Positions 1-9,528 are shown, counted from the stretch's first letter. The stretch is 64,000 bases of DNA from Luteipulveratus mongoliensis (GCF_001190945.1 NZ_CP011112.1:3720001-3784000); one strand, 5' to 3'. The notes: generated by a model from the letters alone, not told the origin. Numbers and translations: made by a program.

Positions 1-2310
1 GCGATCGGTGCGATAGACCGTCGAGCCGCTGTCTCGCAGCAAGGTCATGGTGCGCGGCGCAGGATGCCCGTAGTCGTTGTCGGCGCCGACACTGATCAGG
101 GCGATCGGCGCGCTGATCGCCTTCATCAGCGACGGGTCCTGGTTGGCCGAGCCATGGTGAGCCACCTTGAGGACGCTCACGGGGCGGGACACCTGCTCAC
201 GGGCCAACGCTCGTCGGACCTGCGCCTGAGCCTCTCGCTCTGCGTCGCCCAGCAGGAGGATCCGGATGTCGGCAGTCTCGACGTCGAGTACGACGGAGGC
301 GTTGTTCTGGACGGAGCCGGCGTGAATCTCTCTGGCAGGCCACAGGACTCGCGCTATCACGCCGGGCCAGCGCAGCTCGTCGCCGGCGATGAGCGCGCGC
401 ACCGGGACGCCATGCGCGGCCGCCGTTCGTTGGACCGACGGCTCCTGCGAGGGCTCCTCGTCCGCCGAGCTCGACTCGCCCGGTCGGTCATGGACAGAGG
501 TCGTCAGGATTTCTCGGGTCGACCGTCCGTCCAGCGCTCCAGCGAGGCCGGCAACATGATCTGCGTGGAAGTGCGTCAGGACGACCGCGTCGAGAGTGGT
601 GATCGCGAGCCGGTCCAGGCACGAGTCGATGAGAGCAGGGTCCGGGCCGGCATCGACCAGTACGCCCGAGTGCTCGCCCGTACGGAGCACTCCCCCATCG
701 CCTTGCCCGACATCGCAGGCCACGTAGACCCACCCTTGCGGGGGCCAACCGAGTCCGGGCAGCGGAGTCCACGCAGCAAGCAACAGGACCGCGACGCCGG
801 CCGCAACGGCCGGTCGCCGCAGAGCGCCGGCTACCAGCCACGGACCCAAGAACAGCAGGGCCAGCACCAGGCCGGCCAGGAGAAACGCACCCGGCGGACC
901 GTCGGGCCACGGCAGAGTTCCGAGCGGAACACCTGCGAACACGTGCGCGATCTGGGCGATCCCCCATGCCGGAAGGCCCGCCAGCCAGGCGGGCACGACG
1001 GCCAGCGGACCGGCCCACGGCGCGATGGCGACGACCGCGACCCCGGCCAGCGTCGCCGGGGTGACCAGCGGTGCGGCCAGCAGATTCGCCGGAACGCCAA
1101 CCACACTGACCGAGCCCTGCAGAAGCACGATGACCGGTGCGCACATGGCCTGCGCGGCGACCGGGATCGCGATCGCCTCCCCGAGCCACGACAGGCGCGA
1201 CGGCAGGAACCGGGCGAACCACGCGCCCCAGGGGCGGGCGAACAGCACCAGTCCGAAAGTCGCCAGCACGGAGAGGGCGAAGCCGTAGGACGCGGCAAGC
1301 CACGGATCCACACACAGCAGCACCAGAACAGCACCGGCCAACGCCGGCGTCGCAGCACGCGGGCGTGACATCGAGGTGCCCAGCAACCCGACGACACCCA
1401 TCGCCGAAGCCCGAACGACGCTCGGCTCCGGCCTGCACAGCATCACGAACAGCGCCAGCCCGAGCAGGCAGACCGGCAGTCGAGCGCGTCGGGGCACACG
1501 CAGCCAGCCGCACACCCACAGCACGGCCATCAGAACGACTGTGACATTGGTGCCACTGACAGCTGTCAGATGAGTCATGCCCGTCGCCCGCATGTCGTCG
1601 TCGAGCGCGGACGGCACCCGGCTCTTGTCGCCGATGACCAGCGCGGGCACCAACCCTCGCGGGTCGGCAGGGAGGTGATCGGTCGCCCGGCGGAGCGACG
1701 CTCGAAGATGCTCGACGGACCGGGTCAGGATGCTCGGCTGGCTGAGAATGGTTGGTGGCGAACGGGACTCGGCGATGGCCTCGACATCAGCGCCAGGCTC
1801 GGCCGGCGCCAGTCGGACGGTGGCGCGGACGCGCTGATGCCAAGTCACGTCGAGCCAGTGCTCGTCGCCGAAGAGCAGGATCGGTGTGCGCGGCGTGCTC
1901 TCCTGGCCCCGCCCGATGACCGAACGCACGGACAGGCGCACCATGACGAGCGTGCCCGGTCCCGGACGCCGGGACGCGACGGTGTGCGGGTCCGAGACCA
2001 CCACTGCCTCGACCTGCGTCACCGCCCGCTGGGTCGCCAGACGCGGCACGGTCCCGGCCTGTCGAGTGGCCAGATGACCTGCCACGGCGACGGACACCAG
2101 TGCCGCGGCCGCACAGCACAGCCCGACCACGCGTACGGCCGTGCTCGGTCGTCGGCGATCGGCCCAGACCGCGCCCACCCCGAGGCCCAGCAGCACGACT
2201 GCAATGACCGCACCTTCGACCGGGCGACACCGCAGAGCAACGAGTGCCACCACCCAGGCAACCGCGGCCGGTACGAGCAGCCGGAAGTCGAGACCCATCC
2301 GGTCAGACAC
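1..2310 (-). CDS. comEC: ComEC/Rec2 DNA-uptake channel (C-terminal end cut by the window edge)
   Basis: Inner-membrane channel that takes single-stranded DNA into the cytoplasm during natural transformation. The minus-strand frame stays open for 770 codons down to base 1, so the last residues and the stop lie outside the window. Hydrophobic segments begin near the N-terminus. The Competence-domain signature MTHLTAVSGTNVTVV starts near residue 245, and a metallo-beta-lactamase-like domain follows with THFHADH at 579-585 and a later VAHHGS block. I chose GTG 2310, which overlaps the comEA stop; ATG 2298 in the same frame is the alternative. Whether the host is transformable is not shown by this window. 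Family assignment is firm. Confidence 0.93.
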   Translation of the reverse strand, partial: MSDRMGLDFRLLVPAAVAWVVALVALRCRPVEGAVIAVVLLGLGVGAVWADRRRPSTAVRVVGLCCAAAALVSVAVAGHLATRQAGTVPRLATQRAVTQVEAVVVSDPHTVASRRPGPGTLVMVRLSVRSVIGRGQESTPRTPILLFGDEHWLDVTWHQRVRATVRLAPAEPGADVEAIAESRSPPTILSQPSILTRSVEHLRASLRRATDHLPADPRGLVPALVIGDKSRVPSALDDDMRATGMTHLTAVSGTNVTVVLMAVLWVCGWLRVPRRARLPVCLLGLALFVMLCRPEPSVVRASAMGVVGLLGTSMSRPRAATPALAGAVLVLLCVDPWLAASYGFALSVLATFGLVLFARPWGAWFARFLPSRLSWLGEAIAIPVAAQAMCAPVIVLLQGSVSVVGVPANLLAAPLVTPATLAGVAVVAIAPWAGPLAVVPAWLAGLPAWGIAQIAHVFAGVPLGTLPWPDGPPGAFLLAGLVLALLFLGPWLVAGALRRPAVAAGVAVLLLAAWTPLPGLGWPPQGWVYVACDVGQGDGGVLRTGEHSGVLVDAGPDPALIDSCLDRLAITTLDAVVLTHFHADHVAGLAGALDGRSTREILTTSVHDRPGESSSADEEPSQEPSVQRTAAAHGVPVRALIAGDELRWPGVIARVLWPAREIHAGSVQNNASVVLDVETADIRILLLGDAEREAQAQVRRALAREQVSRPVSVLKVAHHGSANQDPSLMKAISAPIALISVGADNDYGHPAPRTMTLLRDSGSTVYRTDR

Positions 2311-3301
2311 TCACCAGCGGGCGCAGCTGCTCCATGAGCTTGTCCCCGATGCCGCTGACCTCGCTCAGCTCTTCGACGCTGGTGAACCTGCCGTTCTCCG
2401 TGCGCCACTGCACGATGCGCTGCGCAATGACGGGACCGACACCAGGCAGCCCGTCGAGACCGGCCTCGTCAGCGGTGTTGAGGTTGACGGGACCGCCGGG
2501 TGCTGACGAGCCAGCACCGGCGACTGGCCCTCCCGCCGAGCCCGTGGACGCGGCACCCGGCACCGAGGCGGGCGGCGCCACCTGCTCGCCCGGCCGAGGA
2601 ACGATGACCTGCTCACCGTCGACCACCGGACGGGCGAGGTTGACCCGCGCGAGATCAGCCTTCGCGGTCGCGCCGCCCGCCGCGGTGACGGCATCCTGCA
2701 CGCGGGCACCGGCAGGCAACCGGACGACTCCGGGTCGTCGTACCTGGCCGACGACGTGCACCATCAGCTGGGTCGGTCCGGCCGAGGCAGTCGGTGCACC
2801 GCCTCCGGCGGTCCCTGGCAGCGTAGGACCGGGGGCCGCGCCGGTCCGGGAGGTGAGCGCGGCCGGCGTACCGCTGCCTGATGCAGACGGGAGCAACGTG
2901 CGCACCGGCTGCGGCTGCGCCATCGTGCGAACCCAGAGCATCCGCCCACCGAGGACGACGCCGGCCGCCACGACCAGGACCAGCACGGCGACGACCGCCA
3001 GTCGACTCGGACCGAGCTGGACATCCTGCAGGCTGCTCGGGGTGCGCACCAGAGGTGCGTGTGGTCGGATCGCCGCGTCCTCCCGCTCTCGCAGATGGCG
3101 GGCCCGGTCGATCGATGCCGTACTGCGCGATGGCTTCTCGGCGGGCGGCCGGCGTTCTCGATCCGCGGGGCGCTTCTTAGGGCGACGGTCGGTGAGGGCG
3201 GCCTCGTCCGGGATCCAGCCGCCACGGCGCGCGCGATCGACCTCGCCGAGCACGGCGGCCAGGCGATCAGGGGGCGGGTTGGAGGCACGGCGGTTGACCA
3301 T
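2303..3301 (-). CDS. comEA: ComEA-type helix-hairpin-helix DNA-binding protein
   Basis: Membrane-anchored receptor that binds incoming double-stranded DNA and hands it to ComEC. Order of parts in 332 residues: basic cytoplasmic N-terminus (1-99), one transmembrane segment (about 100-118), Pro/Gly/Ala linker, SLBB-like domain (about 178-238), second linker, and tandem helix-hairpin-helix motifs (272-332, with LPGVGPVIAQRIV and VSGIGDKLMEQL). The start is ATG 3301. Its stop overlaps the chosen comEC start, so the two are probably translationally coupled. The long N-terminal cytoplasmic tail is usual in actinobacterial ComEA. Confidence 0.93.
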   Translation of the reverse strand: MVNRRASNPPPDRLAAVLGEVDRARRGGWIPDEAALTDRRPKKRPADRERRPPAEKPSRSTASIDRARHLREREDAAIRPHAPLVRTPSSLQDVQLGPSRLAVVAVLVLVVAAGVVLGGRMLWVRTMAQPQPVRTLLPSASGSGTPAALTSRTGAAPGPTLPGTAGGGAPTASAGPTQLMVHVVGQVRRPGVVRLPAGARVQDAVTAAGGATAKADLARVNLARPVVDGEQVIVPRPGEQVAPPASVPGAASTGSAGGPVAGAGSSAPGGPVNLNTADEAGLDGLPGVGPVIAQRIVQWRTENGRFTSVEELSEVSGIGDKLMEQLRPLVSV

Positions 3302-3394
3302 GCGGGAGACGCTAGGGAGGTCGAGTCGACCCGCGCTGACTCATGCTCCCGCCCTGTGGACAACTCCGTCGGGGCGAGGGGATGTGGACAACCG

Positions 3395-4282
3395 CTACAT
3401 GTGCGCGGCGCCGATCACCGGCGCGATCCCGGTTCGGGCGCTGGCCGCGACAGCCAGCATCCCCGGCCCGACGTGCGCACCGACCACCGCGCCCACCTCT
3501 ACAAGGAGCACGCTGCGCGCTGTTGGGAGCCGGTCGCGCAGACGTTGCTGCAGATCTTTCGCGCGAGCCTCGGAGTCGAGATGGTGCACCGCGATGTCGA
3601 TCCCCAGCGGAGCCTCCATCTCCTCGACGGCCGCAACCAGGCGCTCCTCCAGACGGGCCAGAGCCTTTGACGTCGTGCGCACTCTCTCGAGCGGCTCGAT
3701 CTGTCCGTCGACCAGCTGCAACAACGGCTTGATCGACAGCGCCGAGCCGAGCAGGGCAGATGCCTTGCCGATACGCCCCCCGCGCCGGAGGTGCTCCAAG
3801 GTGTCGACGTAGAACATCGTCGTGCCGCTCAGGGCGCGGGTGCGAGCGGCCTCGACGACCTGGGCGGACGTCCCACCCGCGGCCGCGACCTGGGCCGCCG
3901 ACATGGCGGCAAAACCCATCGCCATGCCGAGCGACCGCGAATCCACCACTGTCACCGGAACGGGCGAGTCCGTGGCCGCGAGCTGCGCCGAGGACACCGT
4001 CGCCGACATCGAACCCGAGATGTGGATCGAGACGATCTCGTCCGCGCCGTCAGCAGCAGCCTTCTCATAGATGTCGAGGAACTCACCCGCGGACGGCTTG
4101 GAGGTCGACACCGGCCGGAAGGCCCTCAGCGCATCGGCGACCTCAGCCGTACCGATCTCGCGTCCTTCGGCGTACGAGCGGCCGGCAACGACCACGTGGA
4201 GGGGTACGACGGCGATCCGCAGGGCGTCCGTGATCTCCGACGGCAGGTACGCCGTCGAGTCGGTCACGACCGCCACACTCAC
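3395..4282 (-). CDS. DegV family fatty-acid-binding protein
   Basis: DegV proteins bind a fatty acid between two alpha/beta domains; in Firmicutes relatives (FakB) they present it to a kinase, but no kinase gene is visible here. The 295-residue product opens with VAVVTDSTAYLP and has STSKPS, DSRSLGMAMGF and RRGGRIG blocks typical of the family. GTG 4282 places the conserved VTDST block at the N-terminus and lies 13 bases after the leuS stop; a longer in-frame start at 4474 would run into leuS and was rejected. It probably belongs to the leuS-degV-comEA-comEC transcription unit. Confidence 0.9.
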   Translation of the reverse strand: MSVAVVTDSTAYLPSEITDALRIAVVPLHVVVAGRSYAEGREIGTAEVADALRAFRPVSTSKPSAGEFLDIYEKAAADGADEIVSIHISGSMSATVSSAQLAATDSPVPVTVVDSRSLGMAMGFAAMSAAQVAAAGGTSAQVVEAARTRALSGTTMFYVDTLEHLRRGGRIGKASALLGSALSIKPLLQLVDGQIEPLERVRTTSKALARLEERLVAAVEEMEAPLGIDIAVHHLDSEARAKDLQQRLRDRLPTARSVLLVEVGAVVGAHVGPGMLAVAASARTGIAPVIGAAHM

Positions 4283-4295
4283 GTCAGCACGCCCT

Positions 4296-7157
4296 TCAGC
4301 CGGCGACGATATTGACCAGCTTGGGCGCGCGCACGATGACCTTGCGAATCTGCTTGTCTCCCAAGAAGTCCAGCACCTTCTGACTCTCGCGAGCCAGCCG
4401 CTCCAGGTCCTGCTCCGTGATCGACGGAGAGACCTCAAGGCGGTCGCGCACCTTGCCCTGGACCTGCACGACACACGTGACGGTGTCGTCGACGAGCAGG
4501 GCCGGGTCGGCTGTCGGGAATGGCTCGAACGTCAGCGAGTCGGCGTGACCCAGCCGTGACCAGAGTTCTTCGGCGATGTGCGGAGCCAGCGGTGCGACCA
4601 TCTGCACCAGCGGCTCCATGACCGCGCGCGAAGGCACCTCCGCCTTGGTGACCGCGTTGTTGAGCTCGATCAGCTTGGCGACGGTCGTGTTGAACTGGAG
4701 GCCTTCGTAGTCGGCCCGGACACCGTCAATGGTCTTGTGCAGCAAGCGATTCAGCGCGTCGTCGGGCGCGTCATCGACCACCCGGACCTCGCCGGTCTCC
4801 TCATCGACCACGTTGCGCCACAGCCGCTGCAGGAAGCGCTGAGATCCGACGATCGCGCGCGTCTCCCATGGCCGCGACTGGTCCAGCGGACCCATCGACA
4901 TCTCGTAGACCCGGAATGTGTCCGCGCCGTACTCGTCGGCCATCTCATCGGGCGTCACGACGTTCTTGAGCGACTTACCCATCTTGCCGTACTCACGGGC
5001 GACGGGCTTGCCCTGCCAGGTGTACGTCGTCCCGTCCGGGCCGGCGACTTCCTCCACCTCAGCGGCCGGCACCGGCTGCCCACGGTGGTCGCGGAAGGCG
5101 TACGCCTGCACGTAGCCGTGAATGAACAGCCGGCGGAACGGCTCCTCCGAGGACACGTGACCCAGGTCGTAGAGCACCTTGTGCCAGAAACGGGCGTAGA
5201 GCAGGTGCAGCACCGCGTGCTCGGGTCCGCCGACGTAGAGGTCGACGCCCCCCGGATCGTCGGCGACGCCAGCGCCGCTGCCCTGCTGCTTGCCCATCCA
5301 GTAGTGCTCGACCTCGGGGTCCACGAACCGCTCGGTGTTGGCCGGGTCGGTGTATCGCAGTTCGTACCAACAGGATCCGGCCCAGTTGGGCATCGTGTCG
5401 GTCTCGCGGCGGTAGGTCTGCGGGCCGTCCCCCAGGTCCATCTCGACCTCGACCCACTCCTCCGCACGCGACAGCGGTGACTCGGGTCGCGCGTTCGCGT
5501 CATCGGGCTCGTACGTCTTCGGGGAGTAGTCGGCGACCTCAGGCAGCTCCACCGGCAGCATCGAGTCCGGCAGCGCGTGCGCCACGCCGGCCTCGTCGTA
5601 GACGATCGGGAACGGCTCGCCCCAGTAGCGCTGCCGGCTGAACAGCCAGTCGCGCAGCTTGTAGGTGACCGTGCCCCGACCGACACCATCGGCCTCCAGG
5701 AGCGCGATGACTGCGTCCTTCGCGTCCTCGATCTCCTTGCCGTCCAACGAGATTCGCTCATTGGAGGAGTTGATGATCGGGCCGGCGCCGGTGAACGCGG
5801 CGTCCTCGTCGTGGCCCTCGGTCGGCTGCACCGTACGGAGGTAAGGCAGGTCGTACTTGTTGGCGTAGTCCCAGTCTCGCGGGTCCTCGCCCGGCACGGC
5901 CATGATCGCGCCGGTGCCATAGCCCATCATCACGTAGTCGGCGATGAAGACCGGAACGCGTTCTCCTGTCACAGGATTCGTCGCAAACACACCGGTGAAG
6001 ACGCCCGTCTTGGCCTTGTCATCCGTCTGGCGCTCGAGGTCACTCTTGCGCATGGCCGCACGCTGGTACGCCGTCACGGCCGTTTTGGGGTCGGGCGCGC
6101 CATCCGTCCACGCGTCCTTGGTGCCCTCGGGCCAGGCATCCGGCATCACGGCCGCAACCAGGGGGTGCTCGGGCGCCAGCACCATGAACGTCGCACCGAA
6201 GATCGTGTCGGGTCGGGTCGTGAAGACCTCGATGCCCGCGTCGGAACCTTCGACGGCGAACGTGATCGAGGCGCCGTGCGAGCGGCCGATCCAGTTGCGC
6301 TGCATGAGCTTGATGGACTCGGTCCAGTCGACCCGGTCCAGGTCATCGGTCAGCCGGTCGGCATAGGCGGTGATGCGCATCATCCACTGGGACAGGTTGC
6401 GCTGGAAGACCGGCATGTCTCCGCGCTCGGTCAGCCCCTCGTTGGTGACCTCCTCGTTGGCCACGACCGTGCCCAGACCAGGAGCCCAGTTGACCGGGAC
6501 CTCCTTCTTGTACGCCAGGCGCCGGCTGTCGACGGCCTCCCGCCGCTCGGCGTCGCTCAGGTCTGCCCACGGACGCCCGTCGGGAGTCGCGACCGAGCCC
6601 TTCTCGTACGCCATCAGCAGCTCGGCGATGGGCCGCGCCTTGCCCGCGGACTCGTCGTACCAGGCATTGAAGATCTGCAGGAAGATCCACTGCGTCCAGC
6701 GGTAGAACCCGGGGTCGATGGTGGCGACCTTGCGGCGCTTGTCGTGCGACAGACCCAGCTGACGCAGCTGCCGCGTGAAGGTGACGATGTTGTCCTCGGT
6801 CGTCTTGCGCGGGTGCTGTCCGGTCTGGACCGCGTGCTGCTCCGCCGGCAGGCCGAAGGCGTCGAAGCCCTGCGTGTAGAGGACGTTCTTGCCGGTCGTG
6901 CGCTGGTAGCGCGCGCAGACGTCCGTGGCGACGAACGGCAGCGGGTGGCCGACGTGCAGACCCGCGCCGCTGGGGTAAGGGAACATGTCCTGGACCATGA
7001 ACTTCTGGCGCCCTGCGACCGCATCCGGGTCCGCCCACGGACCGGCCGGATTGGGCGCCTCGAAGGTGGCGTCCTGCTCCCACCGGTCCTGCCAGCGTCG
7101 CTCGATCTCGCCGGCCAGCGCGGCGGTGTAGCGGTGCTGGTGCTCTTGCTCAGCCAT
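4296..7157 (-). CDS. leuS: Leucyl-tRNA synthetase
   Basis: Cytoplasmic class I aminoacyl-tRNA synthetase charging tRNA-Leu. The 953 residues include the HIGH-type motif HVGHP (residues 68-72), a large inserted editing domain, and the KMSKS-type loop KMGKS (725-729), followed by the anticodon-binding and C-terminal domains. ATG 7157 is preceded by a GAGGG ribosome-binding site about 7 bases upstream. Length fits the actinobacterial form. Expression is probably controlled by the leucine leader peptide and hairpins at 7212-7303. DegV follows 13 bases downstream. Confidence 0.98.
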   Translation of the reverse strand: MAEQEHQHRYTAALAGEIERRWQDRWEQDATFEAPNPAGPWADPDAVAGRQKFMVQDMFPYPSGAGLHVGHPLPFVATDVCARYQRTTGKNVLYTQGFDAFGLPAEQHAVQTGQHPRKTTEDNIVTFTRQLRQLGLSHDKRRKVATIDPGFYRWTQWIFLQIFNAWYDESAGKARPIAELLMAYEKGSVATPDGRPWADLSDAERREAVDSRRLAYKKEVPVNWAPGLGTVVANEEVTNEGLTERGDMPVFQRNLSQWMMRITAYADRLTDDLDRVDWTESIKLMQRNWIGRSHGASITFAVEGSDAGIEVFTTRPDTIFGATFMVLAPEHPLVAAVMPDAWPEGTKDAWTDGAPDPKTAVTAYQRAAMRKSDLERQTDDKAKTGVFTGVFATNPVTGERVPVFIADYVMMGYGTGAIMAVPGEDPRDWDYANKYDLPYLRTVQPTEGHDEDAAFTGAGPIINSSNERISLDGKEIEDAKDAVIALLEADGVGRGTVTYKLRDWLFSRQRYWGEPFPIVYDEAGVAHALPDSMLPVELPEVADYSPKTYEPDDANARPESPLSRAEEWVEVEMDLGDGPQTYRRETDTMPNWAGSCWYELRYTDPANTERFVDPEVEHYWMGKQQGSGAGVADDPGGVDLYVGGPEHAVLHLLYARFWHKVLYDLGHVSSEEPFRRLFIHGYVQAYAFRDHRGQPVPAAEVEEVAGPDGTTYTWQGKPVAREYGKMGKSLKNVVTPDEMADEYGADTFRVYEMSMGPLDQSRPWETRAIVGSQRFLQRLWRNVVDEETGEVRVVDDAPDDALNRLLHKTIDGVRADYEGLQFNTTVAKLIELNNAVTKAEVPSRAVMEPLVQMVAPLAPHIAEELWSRLGHADSLTFEPFPTADPALLVDDTVTCVVQVQGKVRDRLEVSPSITEQDLERLARESQKVLDFLGDKQIRKVIVRAPKLVNIVAG

Positions 7158-7211
7158 GTGTGTCCCTCGTGCTTGAAGTAGCAGTGCCGCCCCGGACTCG
7201 TGACATGAAAG

Positions 7212-7232
7212 AACCCCTCACATGGAGGGGTT
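7212..7232 (-). terminator. Attenuator terminator hairpin upstream of leuS
   Basis: A perfect 8-bp stem (AACCCCTC / GAGGGGTT in the minus-strand sense) with a 5-base loop, followed by CTTTCAT. It lies between the Leu-rich leader peptide and leuS, 54 bases before the leuS start codon. The U-run is poor, as is common in G+C-rich genomes. Its role as the attenuator terminator is inferred from position. Confidence 0.6.
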
Positions 7233-7233
7233 G

Positions 7234-7265
7234 GCCGCGTTGATGTCCGACTAGATCAACGCGGC
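7234..7265 (-). promoter_or_regulatory. Leader hairpin overlapping the leu leader stop codon
   Basis: An inverted repeat of 10 perfectly paired bases (CCGCGTTGAT / ATCAACGCGG, extendable by one G-C pair) with a 10-base loop. Its 5' arm contains the last codons and the TGA of the leader peptide, so a ribosome reaching the stop would melt it while one stalled at the Leu codons would not. It abuts the terminator hairpin. I could not find a clear alternative pairing with the terminator arms, so the switch mechanism is unresolved. Confidence 0.55.
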
Positions 7266-7291
7266 TGAATAAGGAGCAGCAGCTGCTTCAT
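7256..7291 (-). CDS. Leucine-rich leader peptide of leuS
   Basis: An 11-residue reading frame, MKQLLLLIQPR, with four consecutive leucine codons (CTG CTG CTC CTT), lying 98 bases upstream of leuS and followed by two hairpins. This is the classical design of ribosome-mediated attenuation: shortage of charged tRNA-Leu stalls the ribosome and favours read-through into leuS. A TAGGCT -10-like hexamer at 7298-7303 ends exactly 6 bases before the ATG, so the transcript is probably leaderless, which explains the lack of a good ribosome-binding site. Confidence 0.75.
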   Translation of the reverse strand: MKQLLLLIQPR

Positions 7292-7366
7292 CTTTCAAGC
7301 CTAGCGCAGCCCGATATGACCGCTGCAGGGCGACGCCGCGCCGCACCTTCCGGAGGGCAACGAAAA

Positions 7367-7390
7367 GGCCGCCGCCCGAGGGCAGCGGCC
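7367..7390 (-). terminator. Terminator of rpsT
   Basis: An 11-bp G+C-rich stem (GGCCGCTGCCC / GGGCGGCGGCC in transcript sense, with one G-U pair) followed by TTTTCGTT, 16 bases after the rpsT stop. It separates rpsT from the leuS leader promoter. Confidence 0.8.
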
Positions 7391-7406
7391 GTGATCGTGC
7401 TCTCGG

Positions 7407-7670
7407 TCAGGAGAGGCTGCTGAGCTTCTTGGCCATAGCCGACTTCTTGTTGGCGGCCTGGTTCTTGTGAATGACGCCCTTGGTGACGGCCTTGTCCAGC
7501 TTCTGGGAAGCCGTCTGCAGCGCGGTCTCGGCCGTCGCCTTGTCACCGGCGTCCGCAGCCTCGCGGAACTTGCGGATCCAGGTGCGCAGCTCGGACTTGT
7601 GGGCCTTGTTGCGCTCGGTGCGGATCGCGTTGGTCTTGATCCGCTTCATCTGCGACTTGATGTTTGCCAC
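7407..7670 (-). CDS. rpsT: 30S ribosomal protein S20
   Basis: Small-subunit ribosomal protein that binds 16S rRNA. The 87-residue basic protein begins [14 protein letters not shown] and contains the [17 protein letters not shown] block diagnostic of S20. The start is GTG 7670; a longer reading frame to 7814 adds residues unlike any S20. It is a single-gene unit with its own strong terminator downstream, between holA and leuS on the same strand. Confidence 0.97.
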   Translation of the reverse strand: MANIKSQMKRIKTNAIRTERNKAHKSELRTWIRKFREAADAGDKATAETALQTASQKLDKAVTKGVIHKNQAANKKSAMAKKLSSLS

Positions 7671-7779
7671 GAAAACTCTCTTCTTGGTCGGACTGGCTCT
7701 GTCATGAGGGCGACAGACGCGGTTCGGGATGGGGCGTGGGGACACCCGGCGAAGAACCGCGTGTGTGGTGGTGCTGACG

Positions 7780-7802
7780 TGCGCGCACGACCAGAGCGCG
7801 CA
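7780..7802 (-). promoter_or_regulatory. Inverted repeat between holA and rpsT
   Basis: A 7-bp inverted repeat (TGCGCGC / GCGCGCA) with a 9-base loop, 52 bases after the holA stop and 110 bases before the rpsT start. It may be a weak terminator for holA or part of the rpsT leader. There is no U-run. Confidence 0.35.
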
Positions 7803-7853
7803 CGCAAGGGGCAAATCTACCAGCGGCGCGGCGCCCTGACCAAAACGGGCGGC

Positions 7854-8825
7854 TCAGGCCGAGGCAGCCCCTGCTTCTCCCGCACGCTCGCGAGTGATGT
7901 CGAGGATGGCGCGCTCCACGGCGTAGACCGGGTCGCGGCCGCCACCCTTGACCTCGAAGTCAGCCGCCGCGACGGCCTGGATGGCGCGACCGAGGCGGTC
8001 ACCGTCCCAGCCACGAGCAGCCGCGCGTGCTCGGTCGATCTGCCAGGGCGCCATGCTCAGCTGCTTGGCCAGGTCGGCCGAACGGCCACGGCCGGCGCTC
8101 GCGACCCGCGCCACCTGGCGCAGCTGGCTGGCGAGCACGGCCACGATCGGCACCGGGTCGAGACCGGCCGCCAACGCGTGCCGCAGCAGCCGCAAGGCCT
8201 CCGCGGTGTCGCCGGCGACGGCCGCGTCAGCGACCCGGAAGCCGGTCGCCTCGACCTTGCCACCGTGGTAGCGCTCCACGGTCGATGCGTCGATGAGCCC
8301 GGTCGTGTCGTCCATGAGCTGCTGACACGCCTGGGCCAGCTCGCTCAGGTCCTTGCCGACGGCCTCCAGGAGCGCCCGCACCGCCTCGGGCGCGATCTTG
8401 CGGCCGTTGCTGCGGAACTCGTTGCTGACGAAGGCGCTCTTGTCGCGATCGGACTTGATGGCGGGCGCCTCGATGACGCGCGCCCGCGCCTTCTTGAGGG
8501 CATCGAGCGCCTTCTTGCCCCGGTTGCCGGACTTGTGGGTGACGATCACGACGGCGTCGCTGCCCTGGGCCAGGATCGTCAGCAGATCCTCGATGAGGGC
8601 GTCGGTCCCCTCGTCCAGGTCACGCACCACGACGACCTTGCTGCCACCGAACAGGCTCGGGCTCACGTGGACCTGCAAGGCGCCGGGTTCGTACGCAGCA
8701 CCCTCGAGCCGGATGACCTCGGCCTCGGGGTCCTGCTCGCGGACGGCATCCAACGTGCTGGTCAAGGCGCGCTCGGCGAGCACGTGCTCGGGGCCGGAGA
8801 TCAGGACGAAGGGAGGGACGCTCAC
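7854..8825 (-). CDS. holA: DNA polymerase III delta subunit
   Basis: Clamp-loader subunit that opens the sliding clamp. The 323 residues show the HolA pattern: VLISGPEHVLAERAL at the N-terminus, KVVVVRDLDEG, a VIVTHKSGNRGKKALDAL block, and the C-terminal collar region with LLRHALAAGLDPVPIVAVLA and QLSMAPWQIDRAR. The GTG start (8823-8825) overlaps the TGA of the upstream PAP2-like gene as GTGA, implying translational coupling. In many actinobacteria holA lies directly after comEC; here it sits upstream of rpsT and leuS instead. Confidence 0.92.
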   Translation of the reverse strand: MSVPPFVLISGPEHVLAERALTSTLDAVREQDPEAEVIRLEGAAYEPGALQVHVSPSLFGGSKVVVVRDLDEGTDALIEDLLTILAQGSDAVVIVTHKSGNRGKKALDALKKARARVIEAPAIKSDRDKSAFVSNEFRSNGRKIAPEAVRALLEAVGKDLSELAQACQQLMDDTTGLIDASTVERYHGGKVEATGFRVADAAVAGDTAEALRLLRHALAAGLDPVPIVAVLASQLRQVARVASAGRGRSADLAKQLSMAPWQIDRARAAARGWDGDRLGRAIQAVAAADFEVKGGGRDPVYAVERAILDITRERAGEAGAASA

Positions 8826-9490
8826 GCGCCCAAGAGTGCCATCCGCTGCTGACGGTCGCGTTCGAGGGAAGTCTCGTAGCTCTTGCTGCGCACCGCCGCC
8901 AGCATGAGCAGCACGGCGCCAACGGCGAAGAACGGCGCCGCGACCACGTTGGCCAGGTAGTCGGCGCCCACGATCATCCGGCTCGCCGCGACGATCATCA
9001 CGACGGGTACGCCGATCGCCAGGGCCGGCCATCGACGGCGGCCGCTCATGGACATCACCGTGTAGGCGGCGGCTGTCAGGGAGGTGGCGATGGCGACATG
9101 CCCACTCGGGAACCTGTCCACGCCGTTCAGCGGGGCGAGGGCGTGCAGGTCGGCGCTCGTCGGACTGGGTCGTTCGAAGATCACCTTGGCGACCGTCACG
9201 GCGAGCCAACCCGTGAAGAAGACGGCCACGCCGGTCAAACAGATGCGGTGCGACCCCAGACCGAGCGCGGCCGTGGAGACGATGAGCACGCTCACCAGAC
9301 CGCCCGGTGGGCCCAAGGTGAAGTCGAGGACGGCGCCGGTCTGTCCGACCCAGTGCGGCCGGTGGGCGGCGAGCGTCTCGGCCAGGGCGCGCTCCCCGGT
9401 GTGCTCCGGACCGAAGAACCGGACCAGCACGCCCAGCACCGCGCCGAATGACAGCAGGACAAGACCCTCTGTCGCCATACGCCGTCTCAT
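8822..9490 (-). CDS. PAP2-superfamily membrane phosphatase-like protein with altered motif 3
   Basis: A 222-residue membrane protein with about five hydrophobic segments and the layout of phosphatidic-acid phosphatase type 2 enzymes. Motif 1 is K102...R107-P108, motif 2 is PSGH (128-131) with the expected His. Motif 3, normally SR-x5-H-x3-D, reads SRMIVGADYLAN (170-181): the catalytic His is Asp177 and the supporting Asp is Asn181. It may therefore lack phosphatase activity or bind substrate only. It overlaps holA by 4 bases. ATG 9490 was taken; ATG 9478 is an alternative. Confidence 0.8.
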   Translation of the reverse strand: MRRRMATEGLVLLSFGAVLGVLVRFFGPEHTGERALAETLAAHRPHWVGQTGAVLDFTLGPPGGLVSVLIVSTAALGLGSHRICLTGVAVFFTGWLAVTVAKVIFERPSPTSADLHALAPLNGVDRFPSGHVAIATSLTAAAYTVMSMSGRRRWPALAIGVPVVMIVAASRMIVGADYLANVVAAPFFAVGAVLLMLAAVRSKSYETSLERDRQQRMALLGA

Positions 9491-9528
9491 GGGTGCCCCC
9501 AGCCGCCGCTACTCGCGAGGATAGGAGC

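Noticed and set aside
3395-4474. Longer DegV frame from GTG 4474
   Set aside because: The extension overlaps the conserved C-terminus of leuS and lacks DegV similarity.
5577-7181. Long plus-strand open frame antisense to leuS (534 codons)
   Set aside because: Composition is Arg/Gly/Asp-rich with no motifs, and it mirrors the codon pattern of leuS; a typical G+C-rich shadow.
7212-7303. T-box riboswitch upstream of leuS
   Set aside because: No specifier loop or T-box consensus sequence; a leader peptide with Leu codons explains the region better. The same applies to trpS at 36278-36392.
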